From a bacterium (lineage in GTDB: Bacteria; Pseudomonadota; Gammaproteobacteria; Burkholderiales; Thiobacillaceae), in the NCBI GenBank assembly GCA_009772925.1, contig WOUQ01000007.1, forward strand, positions 62,001-126,000: a stretch of 64,000 bases of DNA, given 5' to 3'. Within the stretch, counting starts at the first letter, position 1. The number at the start of each line of letters is the position of its first letter. The notes under the pieces are model-generated. The model made no database searches and was not told the origin of the DNA. It saw nothing but the letters and a program-made list of their open reading frames with translations. A program made the translations under genes and the position numbers. Of this stretch, positions 1 through 8,067 are shown piece by piece.

Positions 1-740
1 GCGCCAGGCTGGGAACGGGCGTGGAAATCGGCGCCTACAGCCTGGTCGGCGAGCACGTCGAGATCGGCGACGGCACCCGCATCGGCCCGCACGTGGTGCT
101 GGCCGGGCATACCCGACTCGGCGCGGGCAACCGCATCTTCCAGTTCTGCTCCATCGGCGAGGAGCCGCAGGACAAGAAATACGCCGGCGAACCCACCCGC
201 CTGGAGATCGGCGATGACAACGTCATTCGCGAGTTCTGCACGCTCAATACCGGCACCGCGCAGGATGCCGGCGTCACCCGCCTCGGCCACCACAACTGGA
301 TCATGGCCTACGTGCACATCGCGCATGACTGCGTGGTCGGCGACCACACCATCTTCGCCAACAACGCCACCCTGGCCGGCCACGTGCAGGTTGGCGATTA
401 CGCCATCCTCGGAGGCTTTACCGGCGTCCACCAGTTCTGCCGCGTGGGCGCCCACGTCATCACTGGCATCGCCTCGGTGGTGCGCCAGGATGTGCCTCCT
501 TTCCTCACCGTCGCCGGCAATCCGCTGGCGCCGCACGGCGTCAACGCCGAGGGCCTGAAGCGGCGCGGTTTCTCCGCCGAAGCCCTGGCCGGCCTCAAAC
601 GCGCCTACAAGACCCTGTACAAGTCGGGCTTGTCCCTGGCCGAGGCGCAGGCCGCGATCGCCGAGGAAGCGCAACGCCTGCCGGAACTCGAACCCCTGGC
701 GAATTTCCTGGCCACCTCCGGACGGGGCATCGTGCGGTGA
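1..740 (+). CDS. lpxA: UDP-N-acetylglucosamine acyltransferase LpxA, 5' end cut by window edge
   Basis: LpxA moves a 3-hydroxyacyl chain from acyl-ACP to UDP-GlcNAc, the first step of lipid A synthesis in the cytoplasm. The visible protein is made of left-handed beta-helix hexapeptide repeats (IGDGTRIGPHV, VGDYAILGG) and has the family stretch with HIAHDCVVGDH, which holds the catalytic histidine region, then the helical C-terminal tail. The reading frame stays open to base 3, upstream of the GTG at 21, so only the first dozen or so residues are missing. Its stop overlaps the possible lpxB start (GTGA), which points to translational coupling. fabZ would be expected just upstream. Confidence 0.95.
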   Translation, partial: ARLGTGVEIGAYSLVGEHVEIGDGTRIGPHVVLAGHTRLGAGNRIFQFCSIGEEPQDKKYAGEPTRLEIGDDNVIREFCTLNTGTAQDAGVTRLGHHNWIMAYVHIAHDCVVGDHTIFANNATLAGHVQVGDYAILGGFTGVHQFCRVGAHVITGIASVVRQDVPPFLTVAGNPLAPHGVNAEGLKRRGFSAEALAGLKRAYKTLYKSGLSLAEAQAAIAEEAQRLPELEPLANFLATSGRGIVR

Positions 741-1957
741 GGCGCGAGGCGGAGCAGTCGCGGGCGGCTGCATGCCCCGTGTCGATCCCCTCATCCCTGA
801 CACCTCAACCCTCAAGCCTCAACCCGAAAGTCGCCATCGTCGCCGGCGAGGCATCCGGCGACCTGCTCGGCAGCCTGCTCATGCGCGCGGTGCGCGACGC
901 GGGCCTGCCGGCCGACTTTTTCGGCATCGCCGGACCCCGCATGCAGTCCGCCGGCGCGCGCATCCTGTTTCCCATGGAGGCGCTCTCGGTGCGCGGCTAT
1001 GTCGAGGCCCTGGGCAGCCTGCGCAAGATCCTCGGCATACGCCGCGCCCTGAAGAGTCGCCTGCGCGCCGATCCGCCCGCGCTGTTCATCGGCGTCGACG
1101 CGCCGGACTTCAACCTGTCCCTGGAAGCCGGGTTGAAGCGGGCCGGCATCCCCACCGTGCATTTCATCGGCCCGTCGATCTGGGCCTGGCGCCCGAAGCG
1201 CATACGCAAGGTGCGCGCCGCGGCTTCCCACGTCCTGCTCATCTTCCCCTTCGAGGAGGAGATCTACCGCGAGGCCGGCATTCCCGCCACCTACGTCGGC
1301 CACCCGGTCGCCCACGCCCTGCCCGAACCGGATCGCGCCAGGGCGCGCGAACGCCTGGCCCTGGCCGCCGACGGCGAGTATGTGGCCCTGCTGCCGGGCA
1401 GCAGGCCCGGCGAGCTCAAGGCCCTGGCGGCGCTGTTCATCGAGACCGTCAAACACCTGCACCAGGCGCGGCCGGACGCCCGCTTCCTGATACCCCTGGT
1501 CAACCGGGAAACCCGCCTGCTATTCGAACAGGCCCTGCATCGCGCGCAGGCCACGGAACTGCCCATCCGCATCCTCTTCGGGCATGCCCACGACGCCATG
1601 CAGGCGGCCGACGTCGCCCTCATCGCCTCGGGTACCGCCACACTGGAGGCCCTGCTGCTGGATTGCCCGCACGTCATCACCTACCGGGTGCCCTGGCTGA
1701 CCGCGCAGATCATGAAACGCCAGGCCCTGCTGCCCTGGATCGGCCTGCCCAACATCCTGGCGAAGCGCGACCTGGTGCCGGAAATCCTGCAGGAGCGGGC
1801 TACCCCGGAAAACCTGGCGAACGCCCTGCGCGGCCTGCTCGAGGATGAAGGCGCGCGCCAGGCGCAGATCGAGGAATTCCGCATCCAGCGCGCGCGTCTG
1901 CGGCGCGATACGCCGCGTCTCATCGCGCATGCCCTGCGCCCTTTTCTCCAGGGGTGA
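737..1957 (+). CDS. lpxB: Lipid-A-disaccharide synthase LpxB
   Basis: LpxB is a GT19 family glycosyltransferase that joins UDP-2,3-diacylglucosamine and lipid X into the lipid A disaccharide at the inner face of the inner membrane. The family N-terminus VAIVAGEASGDLLGS is present but only from about residue 32. The 30 residues before it are low in complexity and unlike the family, so the real start may be the GTG at 779 or later rather than the GTG at 737 that overlaps the lpxA stop. Other family segments seen are HFIGPSIWAWRPKR, the LPGSRPGE motif and IASGTATLEALL. It lies in the usual order lpxA-lpxB-rnhB. Confidence 0.95.
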   Translation: MRREAEQSRAAACPVSIPSSLTPQPSSLNPKVAIVAGEASGDLLGSLLMRAVRDAGLPADFFGIAGPRMQSAGARILFPMEALSVRGYVEALGSLRKILGIRRALKSRLRADPPALFIGVDAPDFNLSLEAGLKRAGIPTVHFIGPSIWAWRPKRIRKVRAAASHVLLIFPFEEEIYREAGIPATYVGHPVAHALPEPDRARARERLALAADGEYVALLPGSRPGELKALAALFIETVKHLHQARPDARFLIPLVNRETRLLFEQALHRAQATELPIRILFGHAHDAMQAADVALIASGTATLEALLLDCPHVITYRVPWLTAQIMKRQALLPWIGLPNILAKRDLVPEILQERATPENLANALRGLLEDEGARQAQIEEFRIQRARLRRDTPRLIAHALRPFLQG

Positions 1958-1990
1958 GGCATGCGGCACACACCAAGCTGATAGACGTCC

Positions 1991-2602
1991 ATGCGCATCT
2001 CGCAAACCCCGTCCGGCTCTATCCAGGCCCTGCTGATCTGCGGGGTGGACGAGGCGGGGCGCGGTCCCCTGGCCGGCCCGGTATGCGCCGCGGCGGTGAT
2101 CCTCGACCCGGCCCGGCCCATTCCCGGCCTGAAGGATTCCAAGAAGCTGCCCGAACCCAACCGCGTGCGCCTGGCCGGCGAGATTCGCGCCCACGCCCTG
2201 GCCTGGTCGGTGGCCTGGGCGTCGGCGGCGGAGATTGACGCGCTCAACATCCTGCACGCCAGCCTGCTGGCCATGCGGCGCGCCGTGCTGGGCCTGCATC
2301 CGGCCGCCGCGGAAGCGCTCATCGACGGCAACCGCTGCCCGGAACTGCCGATTCCCGCGCGCGCCATCGTCAAGGGCGACGCCAGCGAGCCCTGCATCTC
2401 CGCCGCCTCCATCCTGGCGAAGACCGAACGGGATAAAGAAATGCGCCGGCTTGCCGATATCTACCCCGACTACGGCTTCGAGCGGCACGTCGGTTATCCC
2501 ACCCCGGAACACCTGGCCGCCCTGGAAGCCCTCGGTCCGAGCCCCATCCATCGCAGGAGTTTCGGACCGGTGCGGCAGGTATTGCAGAAAGCGCTGATCT
2601 AA
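1991..2602 (+). CDS. rnhB: Ribonuclease HII
   Basis: RNase HII cuts the RNA strand of RNA-DNA hybrids and starts removal of single ribonucleotides from DNA. The active-site motif DEAGRG is at residues 20-25, DSKKL follows at about 50, and the later acidic positions are in LIDGN and KTERD. The length of 203 residues is normal. The ATG at 1991 is the only good start close to the motif; the first 15 residues are variable. It lies 33 bases after lpxB and before the flagellar stator genes. Confidence 0.95.
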   Translation: MRISQTPSGSIQALLICGVDEAGRGPLAGPVCAAAVILDPARPIPGLKDSKKLPEPNRVRLAGEIRAHALAWSVAWASAAEIDALNILHASLLAMRRAVLGLHPAAAEALIDGNRCPELPIPARAIVKGDASEPCISAASILAKTERDKEMRRLADIYPDYGFERHVGYPTPEHLAALEALGPSPIHRRSFGPVRQVLQKALI

Positions 2603-2617
2603 AAGGAGAAACCGAAC

Positions 2618-3484
2618 ATGTTCGTGATCATCGGCTGGGTGGTGGCCCTGGGCTGCATCTTCGGGGCTTACGTGGTCATCGGCGGCCATATCGCCGCCCT
2701 GGTGCAACCCACCAAGTTCATCATGATCTTCGGTGGCGCCCTCGGCGCCTTCATCGCCGCCAACAACGCGCACGCGCTGAAACATACCCTGAGCGGCCTG
2801 GCGAGCTGCTTCAAGGGCTCCAAGTACACCAAGGCCTTCTACATGGAACTCATCGGCCTGCTCTTCGAGTTGCTGGCGAAGGCGCGCAAGGAGGGCCTGA
2901 TGTCGCTCGAGGGCGATGTCGAGGAACCGGACAAGAGCGCCATCTTCGCCAAGTATCCCAACATCGTCGCCAACCATCACCTCGTCGACTTCATCACCGA
3001 CTACCTGCGCATGATGGTGGGAGGCAATCTGAACGCGATGGAAATCGAGAACCTGATGGACAACGAAATCGAGACCCATAACCAGGAGGAAATGCACGTC
3101 GCCCACGCGGTCGCCAAGATGTCTGACGCCCTGCCCGCCTTCGGCATCGTCGCCGCGGTGATGGGCGTGGTCATCACCATGGGTTCGCTGCACCTGCCGC
3201 CGCCGGAACTCGGCGGGCTGATCGCCAAGGCCCTGGTCGGCGCCTTCCTCGGCATCCTGTTGTCCTACGGCTTCATGGCGCCGCTCGCCAGCGTGCTGGA
3301 AACCAAGGCCAGCGAATCGACCAAGGCGCTGCAAACCATCAAGGTGGTCCTGCTCGCCTCGCTGAACGGATTCGCGCCGCAAACCTGCGCCGAATTCGGG
3401 CGCAAGGTGCTGTTCTCCAACGAGCGGCCCTCCTTCCGCGAACTGGAGGAGGACATCAAGGCGCGCAAGGCGGCCAAGGCGTAA
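2618..3484 (+). CDS. motA: Flagellar motor stator protein MotA
   Basis: MotA forms, with MotB, the proton channel of the flagellar stator in the inner membrane. The 288-residue protein has four predicted membrane segments, the first starting at residue 1 and a late pair at roughly 170-225 (FGIVAAVMGVVITMGS and ALVGAFLGILLSYGF), with a large cytoplasmic loop between segments two and three. A strong ribosome binding site, AAAGGAGAA, lies just upstream of the ATG. motB follows after 26 bases, so the pair is one transcription unit. Gene content suggests a motile cell. Confidence 0.95.
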   Translation: MFVIIGWVVALGCIFGAYVVIGGHIAALVQPTKFIMIFGGALGAFIAANNAHALKHTLSGLASCFKGSKYTKAFYMELIGLLFELLAKARKEGLMSLEGDVEEPDKSAIFAKYPNIVANHHLVDFITDYLRMMVGGNLNAMEIENLMDNEIETHNQEEMHVAHAVAKMSDALPAFGIVAAVMGVVITMGSLHLPPPELGGLIAKALVGAFLGILLSYGFMAPLASVLETKASESTKALQTIKVVLLASLNGFAPQTCAEFGRKVLFSNERPSFRELEEDIKARKAAKA

Positions 3485-3510
3485 GCGGCTGACAGGCGAC
3501 GGAGACGGGC

Positions 3511-4413
3511 ATGGCGGACGACACCCAACGACCCATAGTCATCAAGCGCATCAAGAAGGTGAGCGGCGGCGCCCATGGCGGTGCCTGGAAGATCGCCTAC
3601 GCCGACTTCGTCACCGCCATGATGGCTTTCTTCCTGCTCATGTGGCTGCTGGGCTCTTCCAGCAAGGCCACCCTGCAGGGCATCTCTGAGCATTTCAAGA
3701 CACCGCTGAAAGTCGCCATGATGGGCGGCGAGGGCGCCGGTGACGCGACCAGCCTGATCAAGGGCGGCGGCGAGGATCTGACGCGCCGCTCCGGCCAGGT
3801 CAAGCGCGGCGAAATCGATGCCAACGCCTCCCGCGCGGAACAGGAGAGACAGGAATCCGCCCGCCTGCAGGACTTGAAAGCCAAGCTGGAGAAAGCCATC
3901 GAAAGCAATCCGAAGATGGCCCAGTTCAAGAAGCAATTGAAGCTGGACATCACCAGCGAGGGTCTGCGCATCCAGATCATCGACGACCAGAACCGGCCCA
4001 TGTTCGATTCCGGCGGCGCCGTCATGAAGGCCTACACCCGCGACATCCTGCGTGAAATCGGCCGCACCATGAACCAGGTGCCCAACAAGATCAGCCTGTC
4101 CGGGCACACCGACGCGGTCGCCTATTCCGGCGGCGAAACCGGCTACAGCAACTGGGAACTCTCCGCCGACCGCGCCAACGCCTCGCGTCGCGAACTGGTG
4201 GCGGGCGGCCTGGAGGACGGCAAGGTGTTGCGCGTGGTCGGCCTGGGCTCGGCCATCCCCTTCGACAAGGACAATCCCAACTCGCCGGTCAACCGCCGCA
4301 TCTCCATCATCGTCATGAACAAGAAGGCCGAGGAAGCCATCACCCGCGAAGGCAGGCAGGTGGAGGCGACCACGGCACAGGAAGTGGCGGAGAAACTGGA
4401 TGTCCCGCGCTGA
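3511..4413 (+). CDS. motB: Flagellar motor stator protein MotB
   Basis: MotB anchors the stator to peptidoglycan and carries the proton-binding aspartate. Residues 28-50 form the single membrane segment, with the essential aspartate at about D32 in AYADF. A plug and linker follow, and then an OmpA-like peptidoglycan-binding domain (about 145-290) with LSGHTDAV and NRRISI. The length of 300 residues fits the family. The end overlaps the next gene by 14 bases, which implies coupled translation with the methyltransferase downstream. Confidence 0.95.
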   Translation: MADDTQRPIVIKRIKKVSGGAHGGAWKIAYADFVTAMMAFFLLMWLLGSSSKATLQGISEHFKTPLKVAMMGGEGAGDATSLIKGGGEDLTRRSGQVKRGEIDANASRAEQERQESARLQDLKAKLEKAIESNPKMAQFKKQLKLDITSEGLRIQIIDDQNRPMFDSGGAVMKAYTRDILREIGRTMNQVPNKISLSGHTDAVAYSGGETGYSNWELSADRANASRRELVAGGLEDGKVLRVVGLGSAIPFDKDNPNSPVNRRISIIVMNKKAEEAITREGRQVEATTAQEVAEKLDVPR

Positions 4414-5173
4414 CGCCGCGTCGTTGCCGCCGCCGTCCCGCATCGCCCGCCTGCCGCCCGCGCTGGCCGCCCTACTCGCCCACCTGCCGGGCCTGCTGAT
4501 CGCCGCGCTGCTGCTGGCCGGCGCCCCGGCCCTCCCCCCGCTCGTCCTGGCCCTGCTGGTGGGCGTGATCGCCGCCGGCCTGGCCGTCTATTGGCGGCTG
4601 CCGCCCTGGTGGCGCGCCATCAACCTGGCCTTCGTGCCCCTGTTGTGGCTCGGCCTCGCCGCCGACCTGGATCCGCGCTGGTACCTGGCCGGCTTCGCCC
4701 TGCTCGCGCTTACCTCCCTGGGCGCGGTGCGCACCCGCGTGCCGCTCTATCTTTCCAGCGCCCGCGCGGCGGAGGAACTGGCCCGGCGTCTGCCCGCCAA
4801 CGGCCACCTGCTCGACCTCGGTTGCGGTCTGGGCGGGCCGCTGGCGCGGGTGGCCAGGCTGCGCCCGGATGCGCGCCTGGAGGGCGTCGAGGCCGCGCCC
4901 CTCAACTGGCTCTTCGCCCGCCTGCGTCTGCTGGGGCGCGCCGAGGTGCGCCTGGGCAGCCTGTGGAACACCGACCTGTCACGCTGCGACCTGCTCTACG
5001 CCTATCTCTCCCCAGCTCCCATGGCGCGGCTCTGGGAGAAGGCGCGCGCCGAGATGAAACCCGGCAGCCTGTTCGTCAGCAACAGCTTCACGGTGCCCGG
5101 TGTGAGTTTTGACGAGGTCGTCGAACTGGACGACCTGTCCGGCGCTCGCCTGTTCATCCGGAGGATGGGATGA
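4400..5173 (+). CDS. Membrane-anchored class I SAM-dependent methyltransferase
   Basis: The first 110 residues hold about four hydrophobic segments, so the enzyme is probably fixed in the inner membrane. The second half is a Rossmann-type methyltransferase with the SAM-binding motif I LLDLGCGLGG near residue 137 and an acidic residue in VEAAPLNW that would hold the SAM ribose. The substrate cannot be told from sequence. It overlaps motB at its start and the HDOD gene at its end by 4 bases, so the four genes are probably co-transcribed. A link to motility is suggested by position only. Confidence 0.75.
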   Translation: MSRADAASLPPPSRIARLPPALAALLAHLPGLLIAALLLAGAPALPPLVLALLVGVIAAGLAVYWRLPPWWRAINLAFVPLLWLGLAADLDPRWYLAGFALLALTSLGAVRTRVPLYLSSARAAEELARRLPANGHLLDLGCGLGGPLARVARLRPDARLEGVEAAPLNWLFARLRLLGRAEVRLGSLWNTDLSRCDLLYAYLSPAPMARLWEKARAEMKPGSLFVSNSFTVPGVSFDEVVELDDLSGARLFIRRMG

Positions 5174-6792
5174 CTGACTGGCTTACCCGCCTGCTGCCCG
5201 GCGACACCCCTGTGTTTCGCCACACCCATCGCGCCCTGGCCGAGCTTGCCCCGCGGCGCGACCGCCTGGCGGCGCGCGAGGTCGCGCACGAGATCCTGTC
5301 CGATCCCTTCGCTACCCTGCTGGTCATCCACGCCATCAACAAGAGAATGGCGCAACGCTCCGGCAACGAAGTCACCACCGTCGAGCACGCGGTGATGATG
5401 CAGGGCATCGGCGCCTACCTGGAAGCGGCGCGCGCGCTGCCCGTCCTCGAGAACACCCCCGCCGGGCAGGATGCCTTCGCCCTGCGCGCCCTGCATGGCC
5501 TGGTCCGGCGCGCCCAGCACGCCGCCTGGCAGGCCAGGGATTTCGCGGTTCTGCACAGCGACATCCAGGCCGAGGAAGTCCAGGTGGCGGCCATCCTCCA
5601 CCATGTGCCGGAGATGCTGCTCTGGCTGCGGGCGCCGGCCGAGGCCCGTCGTCTGCGCGCGCTTTGCCGCCAGATGCCGGCCGAGGAGGCCGCCGCCACG
5701 GTCCTCGGCCAGACCCTGCCGGCCTGGCGTCTGGCCATCCTGGAAGCCTGGAACGTGCCCGAATTCACGCGCGACCTGCTGGATCCCGCTCGCACTGGCC
5801 AGCCGCGTCAGACCATCCTGGCCGCCTGCATCGACATCGCCCGGCGCGCGGAAAAGGGCTGGTGGGACGAGGCCCTGTTGCAGGATTACCAGGCCCTGGC
5901 CGATCTGGATCACCTGCCGCTGGAGCAGGTCATCGCCATCGCCCACGCCAATGCCGCGCGCGCCGCGCGCGGCAGCACCTGGCTTGCGGCAACACCGGCC
6001 GGCGCCTGGATTCCCATGATTCCCGGCCCCTGGCCAGCCGAGGAGGACGAGGAGCCGCAGCCGAGCGCAGCGCCCAGGTCAGCCAGCGAGACGGTCGCGC
6101 CGCGTGACGCGACGATAGCGTCGGTCCAGGCAAGTCCCGCAGCGGTCGAACCCGCAACGGTTTCGGTGCCTGCCCCCGATATTCCGCAGGCGCCGGCTCC
6201 GCTCGCCGATGCTCCGCAAGCCGCACCCCGCGCAGCCGCTGGCGAGGCGCCGGCGCCAGACGAACACCTGGCCTGCCCGATGCCGGACAAGCAGGTGTTC
6301 CGCGATGCCCTGAAAGGTATCGAGAGCCACCTCGACGGCAGCTACAACCTCAACCAGATGAGCGCCGTCATTCTCAAGGGCCTGCATACCGGCCTCGGCC
6401 TCACGCGCATTCTTTTCGCCATGGTGACGCCGGACGGCGAGCGCGTGAAATCGCGCTTCACCCTGGGCATCGCTGCCGACGACCCGCTCCGCCATTTTGA
6501 ATTTCGCCTGGACGGCAAGGATCTGTTCGCCCAACTCATGGGCAAGATGCAGGGAGTCTGGATCAACGAGGGCAACCGCGAGCGGCTGTGGCCGATGGTC
6601 GATCCCCGGCTGCAGAAACTTGTCGGTGCCGGTGATTTCTACGCCATGAGCCTGTTCAACGGCAGCAGGCCGCTGGGCCTGATCTACGCCGACCGGGGGC
6701 ACGGCGAGTGCGGCCTGGACCCCCTCACCTACACCGATTTCAAGATGCTCTGCCTGCAGGCCGCGCGCGGCCTGGGCAAGGTCAGGGGCTGA
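5170..6792 (+). CDS. HDOD domain protein with C-terminal GAF-like domain
   Basis: Residues about 1-270 form an HDOD-type fold, an HD-GYP-like domain without the metal-binding HD pair (segments LAAREVAHEILSDP, EVQVAAILHHVPEMLLW). A linker rich in alanine and proline covers about 285-360. The C-terminal 160 residues (FRDALKGIESHLDGS to the end) look like a GAF-type sensor domain, with LILYADRG-like text LGLIYADRG near the end. HDOD proteins are common in signalling that affects motility and c-di-GMP. The ATG overlaps the methyltransferase stop (ATGA). The exact signal is unknown. Confidence 0.75.
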   Translation: MTDWLTRLLPGDTPVFRHTHRALAELAPRRDRLAAREVAHEILSDPFATLLVIHAINKRMAQRSGNEVTTVEHAVMMQGIGAYLEAARALPVLENTPAGQDAFALRALHGLVRRAQHAAWQARDFAVLHSDIQAEEVQVAAILHHVPEMLLWLRAPAEARRLRALCRQMPAEEAAATVLGQTLPAWRLAILEAWNVPEFTRDLLDPARTGQPRQTILAACIDIARRAEKGWWDEALLQDYQALADLDHLPLEQVIAIAHANAARAARGSTWLAATPAGAWIPMIPGPWPAEEDEEPQPSAAPRSASETVAPRDATIASVQASPAAVEPATVSVPAPDIPQAPAPLADAPQAAPRAAAGEAPAPDEHLACPMPDKQVFRDALKGIESHLDGSYNLNQMSAVILKGLHTGLGLTRILFAMVTPDGERVKSRFTLGIAADDPLRHFEFRLDGKDLFAQLMGKMQGVWINEGNRERLWPMVDPRLQKLVGAGDFYAMSLFNGSRPLGLIYADRGHGECGLDPLTYTDFKMLCLQAARGLGKVRG

Positions 6793-6805
6793 GCACGCCG
6801 CACAC

Positions 6806-7990
6806 TCAGCGGTTCACCTCGGCCACCTGCCAGCGGCCGCCACCCTCCCGTTTTGCCGCGTACTTGGCGCGGTCCGCCGCCGCCAGCAACTCGTCGCCGT
6901 CGGCGCCGTGCTGCGGATAGACCGCCACCCCGATGCTCGCGGTAACGCGGCAAGGCAGTTCCTGATCGGCGGCGATCTGCTCGATCGTCGCGATCAGCCG
7001 ATCGCAGAACTGGCGGATGTGCTCCGCCGCATGCAGTTGCGGGCACAACAGGGCGAATTCGTCACCCCCCAGGCGCGCCACCACGTCGGTCTCGCGGGAG
7101 GCGCAGCGCAGCTGCTGCGCCAGCCGGACCAGCAGGCTGTCGCCCTGGGCATGGCCGAAACGGTCGTTGATGGGTTTGAACCCGTCCAGATCGAGCATCA
7201 TGATGCAGAAACTGCGCTGTTCCGCCCGCGTGTTCGCCAGCGCCGAATGCAAGGCATCGCGGAAGGCGGCTCGATTGAACAGCCCGGTGAGGGCATCGCG
7301 CTGGGCAATCTCCCGCCAGTGGTGGCGGTCCCGTTCCAGTTGCTTGTGCCGCTTGACCAGGCCCAGCACGATGACCAGGAAATTGGCCAGGGCGAAGAGG
7401 AAGAAGGTCGTCTGGATGGCCCGCAATTCCTGGGTACGCCGGATCGAATCGCGCTCCAGGTCGGTGGTGAGCCGGTTCATCTGGGTGAGGATGTCGCGGT
7501 TGTTGCGCACCATGTAGGCCATTGCCTGTCGCGCCGCACCTTCATCCAGGTGGCCTTCCGATTTCAGGGTACTCAAGGTGTTGGCAAGCGGACCGACCAG
7601 GAGCAGGGTGGCTTTCACCGCCTGGCGTCCCTCCGCGGTGCCTACCGGCCGCAGGCTTACCGGCTTGCCATCGCCACCGCGCGTCTCCCCACCCTGGTCG
7701 AACGCGTTGAGGGTGCGCTCGAACAGGCTGAAAGCCGCAGCCAGTTCTTCTGCCGCCGCCTTGCGGCTGGCGGCATCCGGAGCATGCGTCACCAGCAGCA
7801 GCGTCTTCGTGGTCTGTTGCGACAGCATGCGCTGACGTCCGGCCAGATTGATGGCCACCGCATCCTGCGCCACCTGGGCGGCAATCCACAGGTTGATGAG
7901 CAGCACGCCGAGGTCCAGGACCACGAACAGCACAATGGCCACGAACAGGCGGCGCGGCGAACTGATGAGGTAGCTGAGCGGAAGAGGCAT
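6806..7990 (-). CDS. Diguanylate cyclase with PilJ-type periplasmic sensor
   Basis: This enzyme makes c-di-GMP from two GTP. From the ATG at 7990 it has 394 residues: a membrane segment at about 15-35, a periplasmic PilJ N-terminal type sensor (NLAGRQRMLSQQ, about 45-150), a second membrane segment near 185, and a GGDEF domain to the end. The catalytic motif RLGGDEFALL is intact, and the inhibitory I-site RETD sits five residues before it, so product inhibition is expected. The frame is open further upstream, but that part lacks family likeness and this start gives a proper first membrane segment. It follows smc by 77 bases on the same strand. Confidence 0.9.
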   Translation of the reverse strand: MPLPLSYLISSPRRLFVAIVLFVVLDLGVLLINLWIAAQVAQDAVAINLAGRQRMLSQQTTKTLLLVTHAPDAASRKAAAEELAAAFSLFERTLNAFDQGGETRGGDGKPVSLRPVGTAEGRQAVKATLLLVGPLANTLSTLKSEGHLDEGAARQAMAYMVRNNRDILTQMNRLTTDLERDSIRRTQELRAIQTTFFLFALANFLVIVLGLVKRHKQLERDRHHWREIAQRDALTGLFNRAAFRDALHSALANTRAEQRSFCIMMLDLDGFKPINDRFGHAQGDSLLVRLAQQLRCASRETDVVARLGGDEFALLCPQLHAAEHIRQFCDRLIATIEQIAADQELPCRVTASIGVAVYPQHGADGDELLAAADRAKYAAKREGGGRWQVAEVNR

Positions 7991-8067
7991 CTGCCAGAAG
8001 GCCCTGCTATCAATATGGTTAAGATTTTTCGGAAGAGTAGTCCAACACGGAAGATCACGGCAAGGCT

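Noticed and set aside
772-1848. A 358-codon frame in another phase of lpxB starting at an ATG
   Set aside because: Arginine- and proline-rich text typical of an off-frame reading; the lpxB frame holds all motifs.
1520-3382. A 620-codon open frame antisense to lpxB, rnhB and motA
   Set aside because: It crosses three real genes and has only shadow-type composition.
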